A stretch of DNA of 64,000 bases from JACRAR01 sp041674385 (GTDB lineage: Bacteria; Pseudomonadota; Gammaproteobacteria; Burkholderiales; Rhodocyclaceae), in contig JBAYVU010000014.1 in the NCBI GenBank assembly GCA_041674385.1, positions 1 to 64,000 on the forward strand, read 5' to 3'. Made by a program: the position numbers and the translations under genes. Below are positions 41,923 to 51,364 of the stretch, piece by piece (positions within the stretch are counted from its first letter, which is position 1; each line of letters opens with the position of its first letter). The notes under the pieces are model-generated. The model was not told the DNA's origin and ran no database searches. It was given only the letters and a program-made list of their open reading frames with translations.

Positions 41923-42615
41923 ATGGATGCGTTTGGCATTGCATTAGGCTTGGTGGTCGCTGGCGATGCCAAGCTGTTGGCGATCATCGCACTCAGCTTG
42001 CGCGTGAGTTTGTCCGCCGTGCTGCTGGCTTCTCTGCTGGCGCTGCCGTTTGGGGCGTTGCTGGCGGTTGGCGAGTTCCCCTGTCGCCGCAGTTTGGTGG
42101 TGGTGGTCAATGGCTTCATGGGAATGCCGGCAGTGGTGGTGGGCCTGCTGGCATACCTGCTGCTGTCGCGCGCAGGGCCGCTTGGGTCGTTCGGCCTGTT
42201 GTTTACCCCTGCCGCCATGACGATCGCCCAAGCCTTGCTGGTGATGCCGCTGCTGGCAGCTTTAACGAGGCAGATCGTTGCCGATGCCTGGCGTGAATAC
42301 GAGGAACAGTTGCATTCATTAGGCGCAACGGTAGGACAGGCGATCGCCACGCTGCTCTGGGACACGCGCTATTCGTTGTTCACGGTGCTGCTGGCCGGAT
42401 TCGGTCGGGCCATTGCCGAGGTTGGCGCGGTGATGATCGTTGGCGGCAATATCGACGGTGTTACCCGCGTGATGACCACCGCCATCGCGCTGGAGACCAG
42501 CAAAGGCGACCTGCCGTTGGCGCTGGCGCTGGGCGCGATCCTGGTGATGCTGGTGCTGGTGGTCAACGCGCTGACTTTTGCGACCGGCAGTTGGGTGCAA
42601 CGGAAACTCGGCTGA
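41923..42615 (+). CDS. tupB: ABC transporter permease, tungstate (TupB) type
   Basis: A 230-residue, five- to six-helix permease. The EAA-like loop (HSLGATVGQAI...RYSLFTVLLAGFGRAIAEVGAVMIVGGNIDG) matches the TupB/WtpB/ModB branch. The ATG at 41923 begins the first helix. The gene stop overlaps the ATPase start (TGATG). Tungstate importers of this type can also carry molybdate, which nitrate reductase and MOSC proteins need. Confidence 0.88.
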   Translation: MDAFGIALGLVVAGDAKLLAIIALSLRVSLSAVLLASLLALPFGALLAVGEFPCRRSLVVVVNGFMGMPAVVVGLLAYLLLSRAGPLGSFGLLFTPAAMTIAQALLVMPLLAALTRQIVADAWREYEEQLHSLGATVGQAIATLLWDTRYSLFTVLLAGFGRAIAEVGAVMIVGGNIDGVTRVMTTAIALETSKGDLPLALALGAILVMLVLVVNALTFATGSWVQRKLG

Positions 42616-43322
42616 TGGAAAACATATTTCCGCTCGAACTTGCCGATGTCTGCTTTGCCCCAAACGGGGTGCCGGTGCTCGGCAACATCCATTTGAGTAT
42701 CGCCGGCGACGCCTGCACCGTCATTCTTGGCGCCAACGGTGCGGGAAAGAGCGTCCTGATGCGGATCATGCACGGCCTGCTGGCGCCCAGCAGCGGACGC
42801 CTCGCCTGGAATGGCGGCGAAGCCAGGCCCTCTGGCCAGGCATTGGTGTTCCAGCGACCGGTGATGCTGCGTCGTTCGGCGCTGGCCAACGTTGCCTATG
42901 GTTTGAAACTTTGCGGGGTGCCGCGGATCGATCGCGAGAGGCGGGCACGGCAGGCGCTGGCGCGCGTCGGGCTGGCCCATCTGGCTGAGCGCCCGGCGCG
43001 GGTGCTGTCTGGCGGCGAGCAGCAGCGCATCGCACTGGCGCGCGCCTGGGCGCTTGACCCGCGCATCCTGTTTCTCGACGAGCCAACTGCCAGTCTCGAT
43101 CCGGGCGCGGCACGCGATGTCGAACGGATCGTCGGCGATATCCGCTTGGCGGGCACCGCCATCGTGATGACCACGCACAATCTTGGTCAGGCGCGCCGGC
43201 TGGCGGATGAGATTGTCTTCCTGCATCGGGGCCGCATCACCGAACGTACGCCGGCGCCCGAGTTTTTCCGGCAACCGCGTTCGGCCGAGGCCGAAACCTA
43301 TCTCAAAGGAGAATTGCCATGA
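42615..43322 (+). CDS. tupC: ABC transporter ATPase, tungstate (TupC) type
   Basis: A 235-residue ABC ATPase. Walker A GANGAGKS, signature LSGGEQQR, Walker B ILFLDEPTASLDP and the switch His (MTTHNL) are all intact. Length and the absence of a C-terminal Mop domain favour TupC over ModC. It overlaps tupB by one base and tupA by four bases. Confidence 0.9.
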   Translation: MENIFPLELADVCFAPNGVPVLGNIHLSIAGDACTVILGANGAGKSVLMRIMHGLLAPSSGRLAWNGGEARPSGQALVFQRPVMLRRSALANVAYGLKLCGVPRIDRERRARQALARVGLAHLAERPARVLSGGEQQRIALARAWALDPRILFLDEPTASLDPGAARDVERIVGDIRLAGTAIVMTTHNLGQARRLADEIVFLHRGRITERTPAPEFFRQPRSAEAETYLKGELP

Positions 43323-44149
43323 ACCGGCTTTTCGGATGGAGCCGGTTTGTTCTGCTGGGCTGCGCGCTGCTGTCCAGTCTGTCGGCACTGGCCGCAGACG
43401 CATACATCACGGTGGCCTCGACAACTTCGACCGAGCACTCGGGACTGTTCGGCTTCTTGTTGCCGCAGTTTGAAAAACACAGCGGCATCCAGGTCAGGGT
43501 GGTGGCGCTGGGAACCGATCAGGCGTTGGACCTGGCGCGGCGTGGCGACGCCGATGTGGTATTTGTCCATAACCCGGCAGCCGAAGAGAAATTCGTTGCC
43601 GAGGGCTACGGCGTGAAGCGCCAGGAAGTGATGTACAACGATTTCGTTCTGGTGGGGCCGCAGGATGATCCCGCCAAGGTGGCCGGCGGCAAGGATATTG
43701 CCGAGGCCTTGGAAAAAATCGCCGCAACCAAGCCGCCCTTCGTCTCGCGCGGCGACAAGAGCGGCACCCATGCCGCCGAATTGCGCCTATGGAAAGCCGC
43801 CGGCATCGACATCGACAAGAGCAAAGGTGCCTGGTACCGCGACACCGGTGCCGGCATGGGGCCGGCGCTGAATACCGCCGCTTCGCTGAATGCCTACATC
43901 CTGGCCGACCGTGGCACTTGGCTGTCGTTCAAGAATCGGCAGAATCTCGTGGTTGTCGTTGCAGGCGACAAGCGCCTCTTCAATCAGTACGCTGTGACCC
44001 TGGTCAATCCGGCGAAACACCCGCATATTAAGCAGGCGGCCGGTCAGCGGTTCATCGATTGGTTGCTTTCCGATGCGGGCCAGAAAGCCGTGGCCGACTA
44101 TAGGATAGGCGGCGAGCAGCTGTTCTTCCCCAACGCGCAGCGCCGATAG
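43319..44149 (+). CDS. tupA: Tungstate/molybdate-binding periplasmic protein, TupA type
   Basis: A 276-residue binding protein with signal peptide (LLGCALLSSLSALAA). ITVASTTSTEHSGLF carries the TTS-type oxyanion motif of TupA, and FVSRGDKSGTHAAELRLW and YRDTGAGMGPALNTAA are family landmarks. It is encoded last, after permease and ATPase, which is not the usual A-B-C order. Selectivity for tungstate or molybdate cannot be decided here. Confidence 0.9.
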   Translation: MNRLFGWSRFVLLGCALLSSLSALAADAYITVASTTSTEHSGLFGFLLPQFEKHSGIQVRVVALGTDQALDLARRGDADVVFVHNPAAEEKFVAEGYGVKRQEVMYNDFVLVGPQDDPAKVAGGKDIAEALEKIAATKPPFVSRGDKSGTHAAELRLWKAAGIDIDKSKGAWYRDTGAGMGPALNTAASLNAYILADRGTWLSFKNRQNLVVVVAGDKRLFNQYAVTLVNPAKHPHIKQAAGQRFIDWLLSDAGQKAVADYRIGGEQLFFPNAQRR

Positions 44150-44209
44150 TATTCCCGCATTGCATAGAACGCGCTATGCTAGCGGTGTTTTGAACTGACG
44201 GGCTACCCG

Positions 44210-45175
44210 ATGGACCAAACTGATCGCCTGCTGCTGGAACGCAGCCAGTTGTTTAGTGACATCGATCTGGATTGCATAGAGCACCTGCTTGACACTTGTC
44301 CGGAGACGCTGCTGGCTGCCGGAGATACCTTGTTGCAGCAGGGCGCTCCAAATACTACGCTGTATCTGGTGCTCGATGGTCAGTTGCGTGTTTACCTCGG
44401 CGGAGCGGAACTTCCCGAACATACCCTGCTCAACCCCGGCGAATGCGTTGGCGAGATGTCGCTGATCGACGGCAGACGCGCCTCGGCATTGGTGATTGCA
44501 GCCCAGAATACGCGCCTGCTGGCGATCGACCACGAAGTGGTCTGGTCGCTCATCGAACTTTCCTACGGCATCGCCCGCAACCTGCTGTCCATACTGTCCG
44601 GACGCATTCGCTTCAACAACCTCGCTTTGGTTGCTGCACAGACGCACAGTCTCGAATTCGAACGGGCGGTTGCAGTGGATGCGTTGACCGGTCTGCATAA
44701 CAAGCGGTGGGTCGCCGATGCCTTTCCGCGCGCGATCAGCCGCTGCGAGCGGGATGGCGCGGCGCTGTGCCTGGTGCTGGGCGACATCGATAATTTCAAG
44801 CACTTCAATGAGTCTTATGGCCATCTGAACGGCGATAGCCTGTTGCGCCTGCTGGCGCACAGGCTAACCGACATCTTGCGGCCACAGGACATGCTGGCGC
44901 GCTATGGGGTGGAAAAATTCATTTTTCTGCTGCCGGCCACGACCCTGCCGGAAGCCCAGAATATCGCCGAGCGCCTGCGCATTCTGGCGGCGGAGACGCA
45001 CTTGCCGATTGGCGAGAATGGCGCTGTCGCCAGTGTCACCTTGTCGCTGGGTATTGCCGCGATGCAATTGGGCGATACGCTCGAATCGTTGCTTGCCAAT
45101 GCGGAAGCCGCGTTGCGTTGCGCCAAGCAGGCTGGACGCAACCGCGTCGGGATCGCCAAGATGGCCGGGGATTAG
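44210..45175 (+). CDS. Cyclic nucleotide-binding protein with degenerate GGDEF domain
   Basis: A 321-residue cytoplasmic protein. Residues 10-135 form a cNMP-binding domain with the phosphate cassette GEMSLIDGRRASA. Residues about 150-315 form a GGDEF fold (VDALTGLHNKRW, LVLGDIDNFKHFNESYGHLNGD), but the catalytic GGDEF is GVEKF at 233-237, so diguanylate cyclase activity is unlikely. It may bind cAMP or another nucleotide and act as an effector. It follows tupA after 60 bases. Confidence 0.88.
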   Translation: MDQTDRLLLERSQLFSDIDLDCIEHLLDTCPETLLAAGDTLLQQGAPNTTLYLVLDGQLRVYLGGAELPEHTLLNPGECVGEMSLIDGRRASALVIAAQNTRLLAIDHEVVWSLIELSYGIARNLLSILSGRIRFNNLALVAAQTHSLEFERAVAVDALTGLHNKRWVADAFPRAISRCERDGAALCLVLGDIDNFKHFNESYGHLNGDSLLRLLAHRLTDILRPQDMLARYGVEKFIFLLPATTLPEAQNIAERLRILAAETHLPIGENGAVASVTLSLGIAAMQLGDTLESLLANAEAALRCAKQAGRNRVGIAKMAGD

Positions 45176-45235
45176 TGTCCTCGGTTGGGGGCAGGGTGCT
45201 ACTGCCCTGCTTCTGGTGCAGGCTGCCTGGCCAAT

Positions 45236-45254
45236 TGCGGCAGTTATTGCCGCA
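45236..45254. terminator. Possible hairpin terminator between convergent genes
   Basis: TGCGGCA, GTTAT, TGCCGCA form a 7-bp stem between the cNMP gene end and the last codons of the convergent gene. Neither side has a T run, so confidence is low. Confidence 0.25.
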
Positions 45255-45660
45255 CCCTGGATCCTTCATGTGTCCCGGAAGGACGAACATCACACGTAAT
45301 CACATAGGGATAGGGCATGGGATTGCCCGGATGATCGAGCAGGAGCGTTTTTATGTACGCAATCGCTTCAATCCTGCTGCACCTTGCTTCGGCCGATGCG
45401 AACCAGGTTCGTAGCGTCTGCCGATCAAGCGCGCTCCAATCCGCCGCATAGGTCATCCAGTCCGATGCCACATAGTCGGCAAAGTAGGGGGAGCCGTCTT
45501 CCAGACTGAAATGCACAGCGTCGAGAACAAACAGCAAATCGTCGGGATCGTCCAGATTTTCGGCGATCTTGCGCGCCCGCTCGCTATCCATATGTCCTAG
45601 AAGCGCATGAAAGCGGTCCAGGGAAAATTCGACACGGCGTCCGCTTGGCAGGGTGGGCAT
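45244..45660 (-). CDS. Protein of unknown function
   Basis: A 138-residue protein from the ATG at 45660, with GGAG six bases upstream. It is acidic and aromatic-rich, with no signal peptide or membrane segment: LPSGRRVEFSLDRFHALLGHM at the N terminus, then LDDPDDLLFVLDAVHFSLEDG and FADYVASDWMTYAADW. I cannot name the family. It lies between the cNMP-binding gene and the nar operon. Confidence 0.65.
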   Translation of the reverse strand: MPTLPSGRRVEFSLDRFHALLGHMDSERARKIAENLDDPDDLLFVLDAVHFSLEDGSPYFADYVASDWMTYAADWSALDRQTLRTWFASAEARCSRIEAIAYIKTLLLDHPGNPMPYPYVITCDVRPSGTHEGSRVRQ

Positions 45661-46052
45661 GATGATCTCCATTGAGGAAGAAATGTATCCTTGCTAAGCG
45701 AATCCCATGCCAGTATCGGGGTGTCGCCATGCTCTTTCAGCGGCATCGCGCATATCTTGCGCCGGGGAGCCTCGGCCTCGTTCGCAAACCTTGCCCATAC
45801 TGGAGCGCGCAAACCATGCATCTTCGGTGCGGTGCAATAGAAATACCTCCTTATTTCCCGCGCTTGCCAGGCGGGGGGATTGATCGACCCGCTTGCTTGC
45901 AACGTTCAGTGCATCCAATGCCTTAGCTTCTACCACTAGCGAGAAGCACTACTCCTTCCTAGGTATCCCCAAGCTTGCTTTGAGCGGCAAGGCCACTTGT
46001 GGCGCGGCCTCGGCCTGCCTAGACTGGCGTATCCCTTCACGGACACGCCGCC
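45661..46052 (+). other. Upstream region of narGHJI
   Basis: A 392-base gap. A minus-strand open frame at 45694-45936 lacks family-like sequence and is not called. TACCACT at 45931-45937 and TACTCCT at 45950-45956 match the NarL heptamer TACYNMT, which could relate to nitrate control, but such 7-mers occur by chance. No FNR-type TTGAT-N4-ATCAA is visible. Confidence 0.35.
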
Positions 46053-49000
46053 ATGAGCCATTTTCTCGATCGACTGAATTTTTTCAAGAAAACCGCCGAA
46101 CCGTTCTCCGACGGACACGGTACTGTCACCAATGAGGATCGCACCTGGGAGGACGGCTACCGCAAGCGCTGGCAGCACGACAAGATCGTGCGTTCGACGC
46201 ATGGCACCAACTGCACCGGATCATGCTCCTGGAAGATCTACGTCAAGGGCGGTATCGTCACCTGGGAACCCCAGCAGACGGACTATCCGCGCACCCGTCC
46301 CGACTTGCCCAACCACGAACCGCGCGGTTGCGCACGCGGTGCCAGCTATAGCTGGTATCTGTACAGCGCCAACCGGGTCAAGTATCCGATGGTGCGTGGC
46401 CGCCTGCTCAAGCTGTGGCGCGAGGCGCGCAAGAATCTGGATTCGGTCGAAGCCTGGGCCAGCATCGCCAACAACCCCGAGAAAGCGCGAGAGTACAAGA
46501 GCCGGCGCGGCTTGGGCGGCTTCGTGCGCGCCACCTGGGATGAGGTCAACGAGATCATCGCCGCGGCCAACACCTATACCATCAAGCAGTACGGACCTGA
46601 CCGGGTGATCGGTTTTTCGCCGATCCCCGCCATGTCGATGGTCAGCTATGCCGCGGGATCGCGTTACCTCTCGCTGATCGGCGGCGTCTGCATGAGCTTC
46701 TACGATTGGTACTGCGACCTGCCGCCGTCCTCGCCGCAAATCTGGGGGGAACAGACCGACGTGCCCGAATCGGCCGACTGGTACAACTCCACCTTCATCA
46801 TCGCCTGGGGTTCCAACGTGCCGCAGACGCGCACGCCGGATGCACACTTCTTCACCGAAGTGCGCTACAAGGGTACCAAGACCGTTTCCATCACGCCCGA
46901 CTACTCCGAAGTCGCCAAGCTCGGCGACCTCTGGCTGCATCCCAAGCAGGGCACCGATGCGGCACTGGCCATGGCCATGGGGCATGTGATACTCAAGGAG
47001 TTCCATTTCGGCGCAAACAAATCGGCCTACTTCGAGGAGTACTGCCGCAAATACACCGACATGCCGCTGCTGGTGCAACTGGTGGAGAAAGACACGCCTA
47101 CCGGCAAGCTGTTGGTCCCCGACCGTTATCTGCGTGCCGCGGATTTCCAGGATGGTCTGGGCCAGAGCAACAACGCCGACTGGAAGACCGTGGCGTTCGA
47201 CGCCGATGGCAAGGCTATTCTGCCGCACGGCTCGATCGGTTTCCGCTGGGGCGCCGAAGGCCGCTCGGATGTCGGCAAGTGGAATCTCGAAGAGAAGGCA
47301 GCCGACGGCGCGGACACCCGGCTCAAACTGACGCTGGCCGACAGTCCCCATGAACTTGCCGATGTCGCCTTCCCCTACTTCGGCGGCATCGTCACCGAGC
47401 ATTTCCAGGAAAACAAGCAGACCGACGTGCTGTTGCGCAAGGTGCCCGTTGCGCACGTATTGCTGGGCAAGGATGGCAAACAGGTGCTGGTCGCCACCGT
47501 CTTCGATCTGCTGGCCGCCAACTACGGGGTGGATCGCGGCTTTGCAGACGACAGCGTGGCCAGGGATTATGACGAAGACAAACCTTATTCGCCGGCCTGG
47601 CAGGAGAAGATCACCGGGGTGAAACGCGCCGATGTGATCACCGTGGCCCGCCAGTTCGCCGACAACGCCCACAAGACGCAGGGCAAATCGATGATCATCA
47701 TCGGCGCCGCGATGAACCACTGGTATCACAGCGACATGAACTACCGCGGTGTCATCAATATGCTGATGATGTGCGGTTGTGTCGGCAAATCGGGCGGCGG
47801 CTGGGCGCATTACGTCGGTCAGGAAAAGCTTCGGCCGCAGACCGGCTGGACCGCGCTGGCTTTCGCGCTGGACTGGATCCGGCCCCCGCGTCAAATGAAT
47901 TCGACCTCTTTCTTCTATGCGCACACCGATCAGTGGCGCTACGAGAAGCTGGAGATGAAGGAAATCCTTTCGCCCACCGCCGACCCCAGGGAATTCAGCG
48001 GCAGCATGATCGACTACAACGTGCGCGCCGAACGTATGGGCTGGCTGCCCTCGGCGCCGCAGCTGCAGACCAACCCGTTGCAGGTGGTCAAGGATGCTGC
48101 GGCCGTCGGCATGGAACCCAAGGATTACACGGTCAAGGCGCTCAAGGACGGCAGTTTGCGGATGTCCTGCGAGGATCCCGACCATCCGTCCAACTTCCCG
48201 CGCAATATGTTCATTTGGCGCTCCAACCTGCTCGGTTCTTCGGGCAAGGGCCACGAATATTTCCTCAAGCATCTGCTCGGCACCACGCATGGTGTGCAAG
48301 GCAAGGATCTCGGCAGCTTCGGCGGGGCCAAACCGCAGGAAGTGGTGTGGCGAGACCATGCGCCCGAAGGTAAACTCGACCTGCTGGTGACCTTGGACTT
48401 CCGCATGAGCACCACCTGTCTCTACTCCGACATCGTGCTGCCCACCGCCACTTGGTACGAGAAGAACGACCTCAACACTTCCGACATGCATCCCTTCATC
48501 CACCCGCTGTCGCAGGCCGTCGATCCGGCCTGGGAAGCCAAGAGCGACTGGGAAATCTACAAGGGCATCGCCAAGAAATTCTCCGAAGTCTGCGTCGGTC
48601 ATCTTGGCGTGGAAAAGGAAATGGTGCTGACGCCGCTGATGCACGACACCCCGGGCGAACTCGCCCAGGCGCTGGGCGTCAAGGAATGGAAGAAGGGTGA
48701 ATGCGATCTGGTTCCCGGCAAGACCGCGCCAGCGATGGCCGTGGTCGAGCGCGACTATCCCAACGTGTATAAGCGCTTCACCGCCTTGGGGCCGTTGATG
48801 GAAAAGGTCGGCAACGGCGGCAAGGGCATCGCCTGGAACACCCAGGAGGAAGTGAAAGGCTTGCGCGACCTGAACGGCGTGGTCAGGGAGGAGGGCGCCA
48901 GCCAGGGCATGGCGAAGATCGAGACGGATATCGATGCCACCGAAGTGGTGCTGATGCTGGCCCCCGAAACCAACGGCCATGTCGCGGTCAAGGCCTGGGA

Positions 49001-49826
49001 GGCGCTGTCCAAGATCACCGGACGCGAACATGCACACCTGGCGCATGGTAAGGAACACGAGAAGATCCGCTTCCGCGACATCCAGGCGCAACCGCGCAAG
49101 ATCATCTCCTCGCCCACCTGGTCCGGACTCGAAGACGAGCATGTTTCCTACAACGCCGGCTATACCAACGTGCATGAGCTGATCCCCTGGCGCACGCTGT
49201 CCGGCCGCCAGCAGTTCTACCAGGATCACAAGTGGATGCTGGGCTTCGGCGAAGGCCTGTGCGTCTACAAGCCGCCCGTAGACCTGAAGACGGTGAAACC
49301 GATCCAGGGCAAGAAGGGCAACGGCAATGCCGAGGTGGTGCTCAACTTCATCACGCCGCATCAGAAGTGGGGCATCCACTCGACCTACACCGATAACCTG
49401 ATCATGCTGACGCTGTCGCGCGGCGGACCGATCGTCTGGCTTTCGGAAACCGATGCACAGAAGGTCGGCATCGTCGACAACGACTGGATCGAACTCTACA
49501 ACGTCAATGGCGCCATCACCGCCCGCGCGGTGGTCAGCCAGCGCGTCAATCCCGGCATGTGCATGATGTACCACGCCCAGGAAAAAATCGTCAATACGCC
49601 GGGTTCGGAAATCACCGGCACGCGCGGCGGCATCCACAATTCGGTAACGCGCGCAGTGCTCAAACCGACCCACATGATCGGCGGCTACGCGCAGCTTTCC
49701 TACGGTTTCAACTACTACGGCACCATCGGCACCAACCGCGACGAGTTCGTCATCGTGCGCAAGATGAAGACGGTGGACTGGATGGACGAGCCGCAACCCG
49801 CCGCCCTCGAAGGAGCCCATTCATGA
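46053..49826 (+). CDS. narG: Respiratory nitrate reductase alpha subunit
   Basis: The 1257-residue molybdopterin subunit that reduces nitrate to nitrite on the cytoplasmic face. The FS0 4Fe-4S ligands His50, Cys54, Cys58 and Cys93 (STHGTNCTGSC and RGC) are present, as is Asp222 in CDLPPSSPQIWGEQTD, the molybdenum ligand position. Full length and colinear with the family. The ATGA at 49823-49826 overlaps narH. Confidence 0.98.
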   Translation: MSHFLDRLNFFKKTAEPFSDGHGTVTNEDRTWEDGYRKRWQHDKIVRSTHGTNCTGSCSWKIYVKGGIVTWEPQQTDYPRTRPDLPNHEPRGCARGASYSWYLYSANRVKYPMVRGRLLKLWREARKNLDSVEAWASIANNPEKAREYKSRRGLGGFVRATWDEVNEIIAAANTYTIKQYGPDRVIGFSPIPAMSMVSYAAGSRYLSLIGGVCMSFYDWYCDLPPSSPQIWGEQTDVPESADWYNSTFIIAWGSNVPQTRTPDAHFFTEVRYKGTKTVSITPDYSEVAKLGDLWLHPKQGTDAALAMAMGHVILKEFHFGANKSAYFEEYCRKYTDMPLLVQLVEKDTPTGKLLVPDRYLRAADFQDGLGQSNNADWKTVAFDADGKAILPHGSIGFRWGAEGRSDVGKWNLEEKAADGADTRLKLTLADSPHELADVAFPYFGGIVTEHFQENKQTDVLLRKVPVAHVLLGKDGKQVLVATVFDLLAANYGVDRGFADDSVARDYDEDKPYSPAWQEKITGVKRADVITVARQFADNAHKTQGKSMIIIGAAMNHWYHSDMNYRGVINMLMMCGCVGKSGGGWAHYVGQEKLRPQTGWTALAFALDWIRPPRQMNSTSFFYAHTDQWRYEKLEMKEILSPTADPREFSGSMIDYNVRAERMGWLPSAPQLQTNPLQVVKDAAAVGMEPKDYTVKALKDGSLRMSCEDPDHPSNFPRNMFIWRSNLLGSSGKGHEYFLKHLLGTTHGVQGKDLGSFGGAKPQEVVWRDHAPEGKLDLLVTLDFRMSTTCLYSDIVLPTATWYEKNDLNTSDMHPFIHPLSQAVDPAWEAKSDWEIYKGIAKKFSEVCVGHLGVEKEMVLTPLMHDTPGELAQALGVKEWKKGECDLVPGKTAPAMAVVERDYPNVYKRFTALGPLMEKVGNGGKGIAWNTQEEVKGLRDLNGVVREEGASQGMAKIETDIDATEVVLMLAPETNGHVAVKAWEALSKITGREHAHLAHGKEHEKIRFRDIQAQPRKIISSPTWSGLEDEHVSYNAGYTNVHELIPWRTLSGRQQFYQDHKWMLGFGEGLCVYKPPVDLKTVKPIQGKKGNGNAEVVLNFITPHQKWGIHSTYTDNLIMLTLSRGGPIVWLSETDAQKVGIVDNDWIELYNVNGAITARAVVSQRVNPGMCMMYHAQEKIVNTPGSEITGTRGGIHNSVTRAVLKPTHMIGGYAQLSYGFNYYGTIGTNRDEFVIVRKMKTVDWMDEPQPAALEGAHS

Positions 49827-51364
49827 AAATCAGAGCGCAAATCGGCATGGTCCTGAACCTGGACAAATGCATCGGCTGCCATACCTGCTCGGTCACCTGC
49901 AAGAACGTGTGGACCAATCGTCCCGGCATGGAGTACGCGTGGTTCAACAACGTCGAGAGCAAACCCGGCGTCGGTTACCCCAAGCAATGGGAAAACCAGA
50001 ACGTCTGGAACGGCGGCTGGGTGCGCAAGGACGACGGCAAGATCGTGCCGCGCCAGGGCGGCAAGCTGGCGAACCTGGCGAAGATCTTCGCCAACCCCAA
50101 CCTGCCCGAGATCGACGACTACTACGAACCGTTCACCTTCGACTACGAGCATTTGCACACTGCGCCGGATAGCAAGGCGCCGCCGGTGGCGCGCCCGCGC
50201 AGCCTGATCAGCGGCGAGCGCATGGAAAAAATCGAAGGGGGCCCGAACTGGGAAGAAATCCTCGGCGGCGAATTCGCCAAGCGCAGCAAGGACGTAAACT
50301 TCGAGGCCGTGCAAAAGGAGATTTACGGCCAGTTCGAGAACACTTTCATGATGTACATGCCGCGTCTGTGCGAGCACTGCCTGAATCCGGCCTGCGTCGC
50401 GTCGTGCCCCTCGGGGTCGATCTACAAGCGCGAGGAAGACGGCATCGTGCTCATCGACCAGGACAAGTGCCGCGGCTGGCGCATGTGCGTGTCGGGCTGC
50501 CCCTACAAGAAGATTTACTACAACTGGCAAAGCGGCAAGGCGGAGAAGTGCATCTTCTGCTACCCGCGCATCGAGGCCGGACAGCCGACCGTGTGTTCCG
50601 AAACCTGTGTCGGCCGCATCCGCTATCTCGGTGTGCTGCTCTATGATGCCGACAAGATCGAGGCGGCTGCTTCGGTGGCTTCCGAGAAAGCGTTGTACGA
50701 CGCGCAACTCGGCCTGTTTCTCAATCCGCACGATCCGGTCATACAGCAGCAGGCGCGCCAGGACGGCATCCCGGAAGCATGGCTCAAGGCGGCACAGAAC
50801 TCGCCGGTCTACAAGATGGCCATGGAATGGCGCGTCGCCCTGCCCCTGCACCCCGAATACCGCACCCTGCCGATGGTGTGGTACGTGCCGCCGCTGTCGC
50901 CGATCCAGTCGGCCGCCAACAGCGGCCTGGTGGGCGTCAATGGCGCGATTCCCGACGTGAAGCAGCTGCGCATCCCGGTGAAATACCTTGCCAACCTGCT
51001 CACGGCCGGCGACGAGGCCCCGGTGATCCGGGCGTTGGAACGCATGCTGGCGATGCGCGCCTTCATGCGCGAGCGTCATGTCGAGAGCCGCGACAACGCG
51101 GATATCTTGCGTCAGGTCGGCATCTCGGTCGCGCAGGTCGAGGACATGTACCACATCATGGCCATCGCCAACTACGAGGACCGTTTCGTGATTCCCACCA
51201 CGCACCGCGAATATGCCGAAAACGCCTACGATTTGCGTGGCGGCTGCGGTTTCTCCTTCGGCAACGGCTGCTCGGACGGCGCCTCGGATACCAGTTTGTT
51301 CGGTTCCAGCAGCAGCGGCAAGAACGCCAAGCAGCGCTTCATCCCGATCAAGGAGGTGGGTTGA
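49823..51364 (+). CDS. narH: Respiratory nitrate reductase beta subunit
   Basis: The 513-residue Fe-S electron-transfer subunit. Four Cys clusters are visible: CIGCHTCSVTCK (Cys16, 19, 22, 26), CEHCLNPACVASCP, CRGWRMCVSGCPYKK, where Trp replaces a Cys as usual for the 3Fe-4S site, and CIFCYPRIEAGQPTVCSETC. Conserved NarH C-terminal segments continue to the end. It overlaps narJ by one base. Confidence 0.98.
   Translation: MKIRAQIGMVLNLDKCIGCHTCSVTCKNVWTNRPGMEYAWFNNVESKPGVGYPKQWENQNVWNGGWVRKDDGKIVPRQGGKLANLAKIFANPNLPEIDDYYEPFTFDYEHLHTAPDSKAPPVARPRSLISGERMEKIEGGPNWEEILGGEFAKRSKDVNFEAVQKEIYGQFENTFMMYMPRLCEHCLNPACVASCPSGSIYKREEDGIVLIDQDKCRGWRMCVSGCPYKKIYYNWQSGKAEKCIFCYPRIEAGQPTVCSETCVGRIRYLGVLLYDADKIEAAASVASEKALYDAQLGLFLNPHDPVIQQQARQDGIPEAWLKAAQNSPVYKMAMEWRVALPLHPEYRTLPMVWYVPPLSPIQSAANSGLVGVNGAIPDVKQLRIPVKYLANLLTAGDEAPVIRALERMLAMRAFMRERHVESRDNADILRQVGISVAQVEDMYHIMAIANYEDRFVIPTTHREYAENAYDLRGGCGFSFGNGCSDGASDTSLFGSSSSGKNAKQRFIPIKEVG

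Noticed and set aside
45694..45936. Minus-strand frame of 80 codons before narG
   Set aside because: No ribosome site, no hydrophobic core pattern and no family likeness.
45661..46052. FNR box before narG
   Set aside because: TTGATCGACCC near 45880 has only one half-site.
46221..49820. A 1199-codon open frame antisense to narG
   Set aside because: It mirrors narG codon by codon, has no family-like motifs and results from the GC-rich codon bias of narG.
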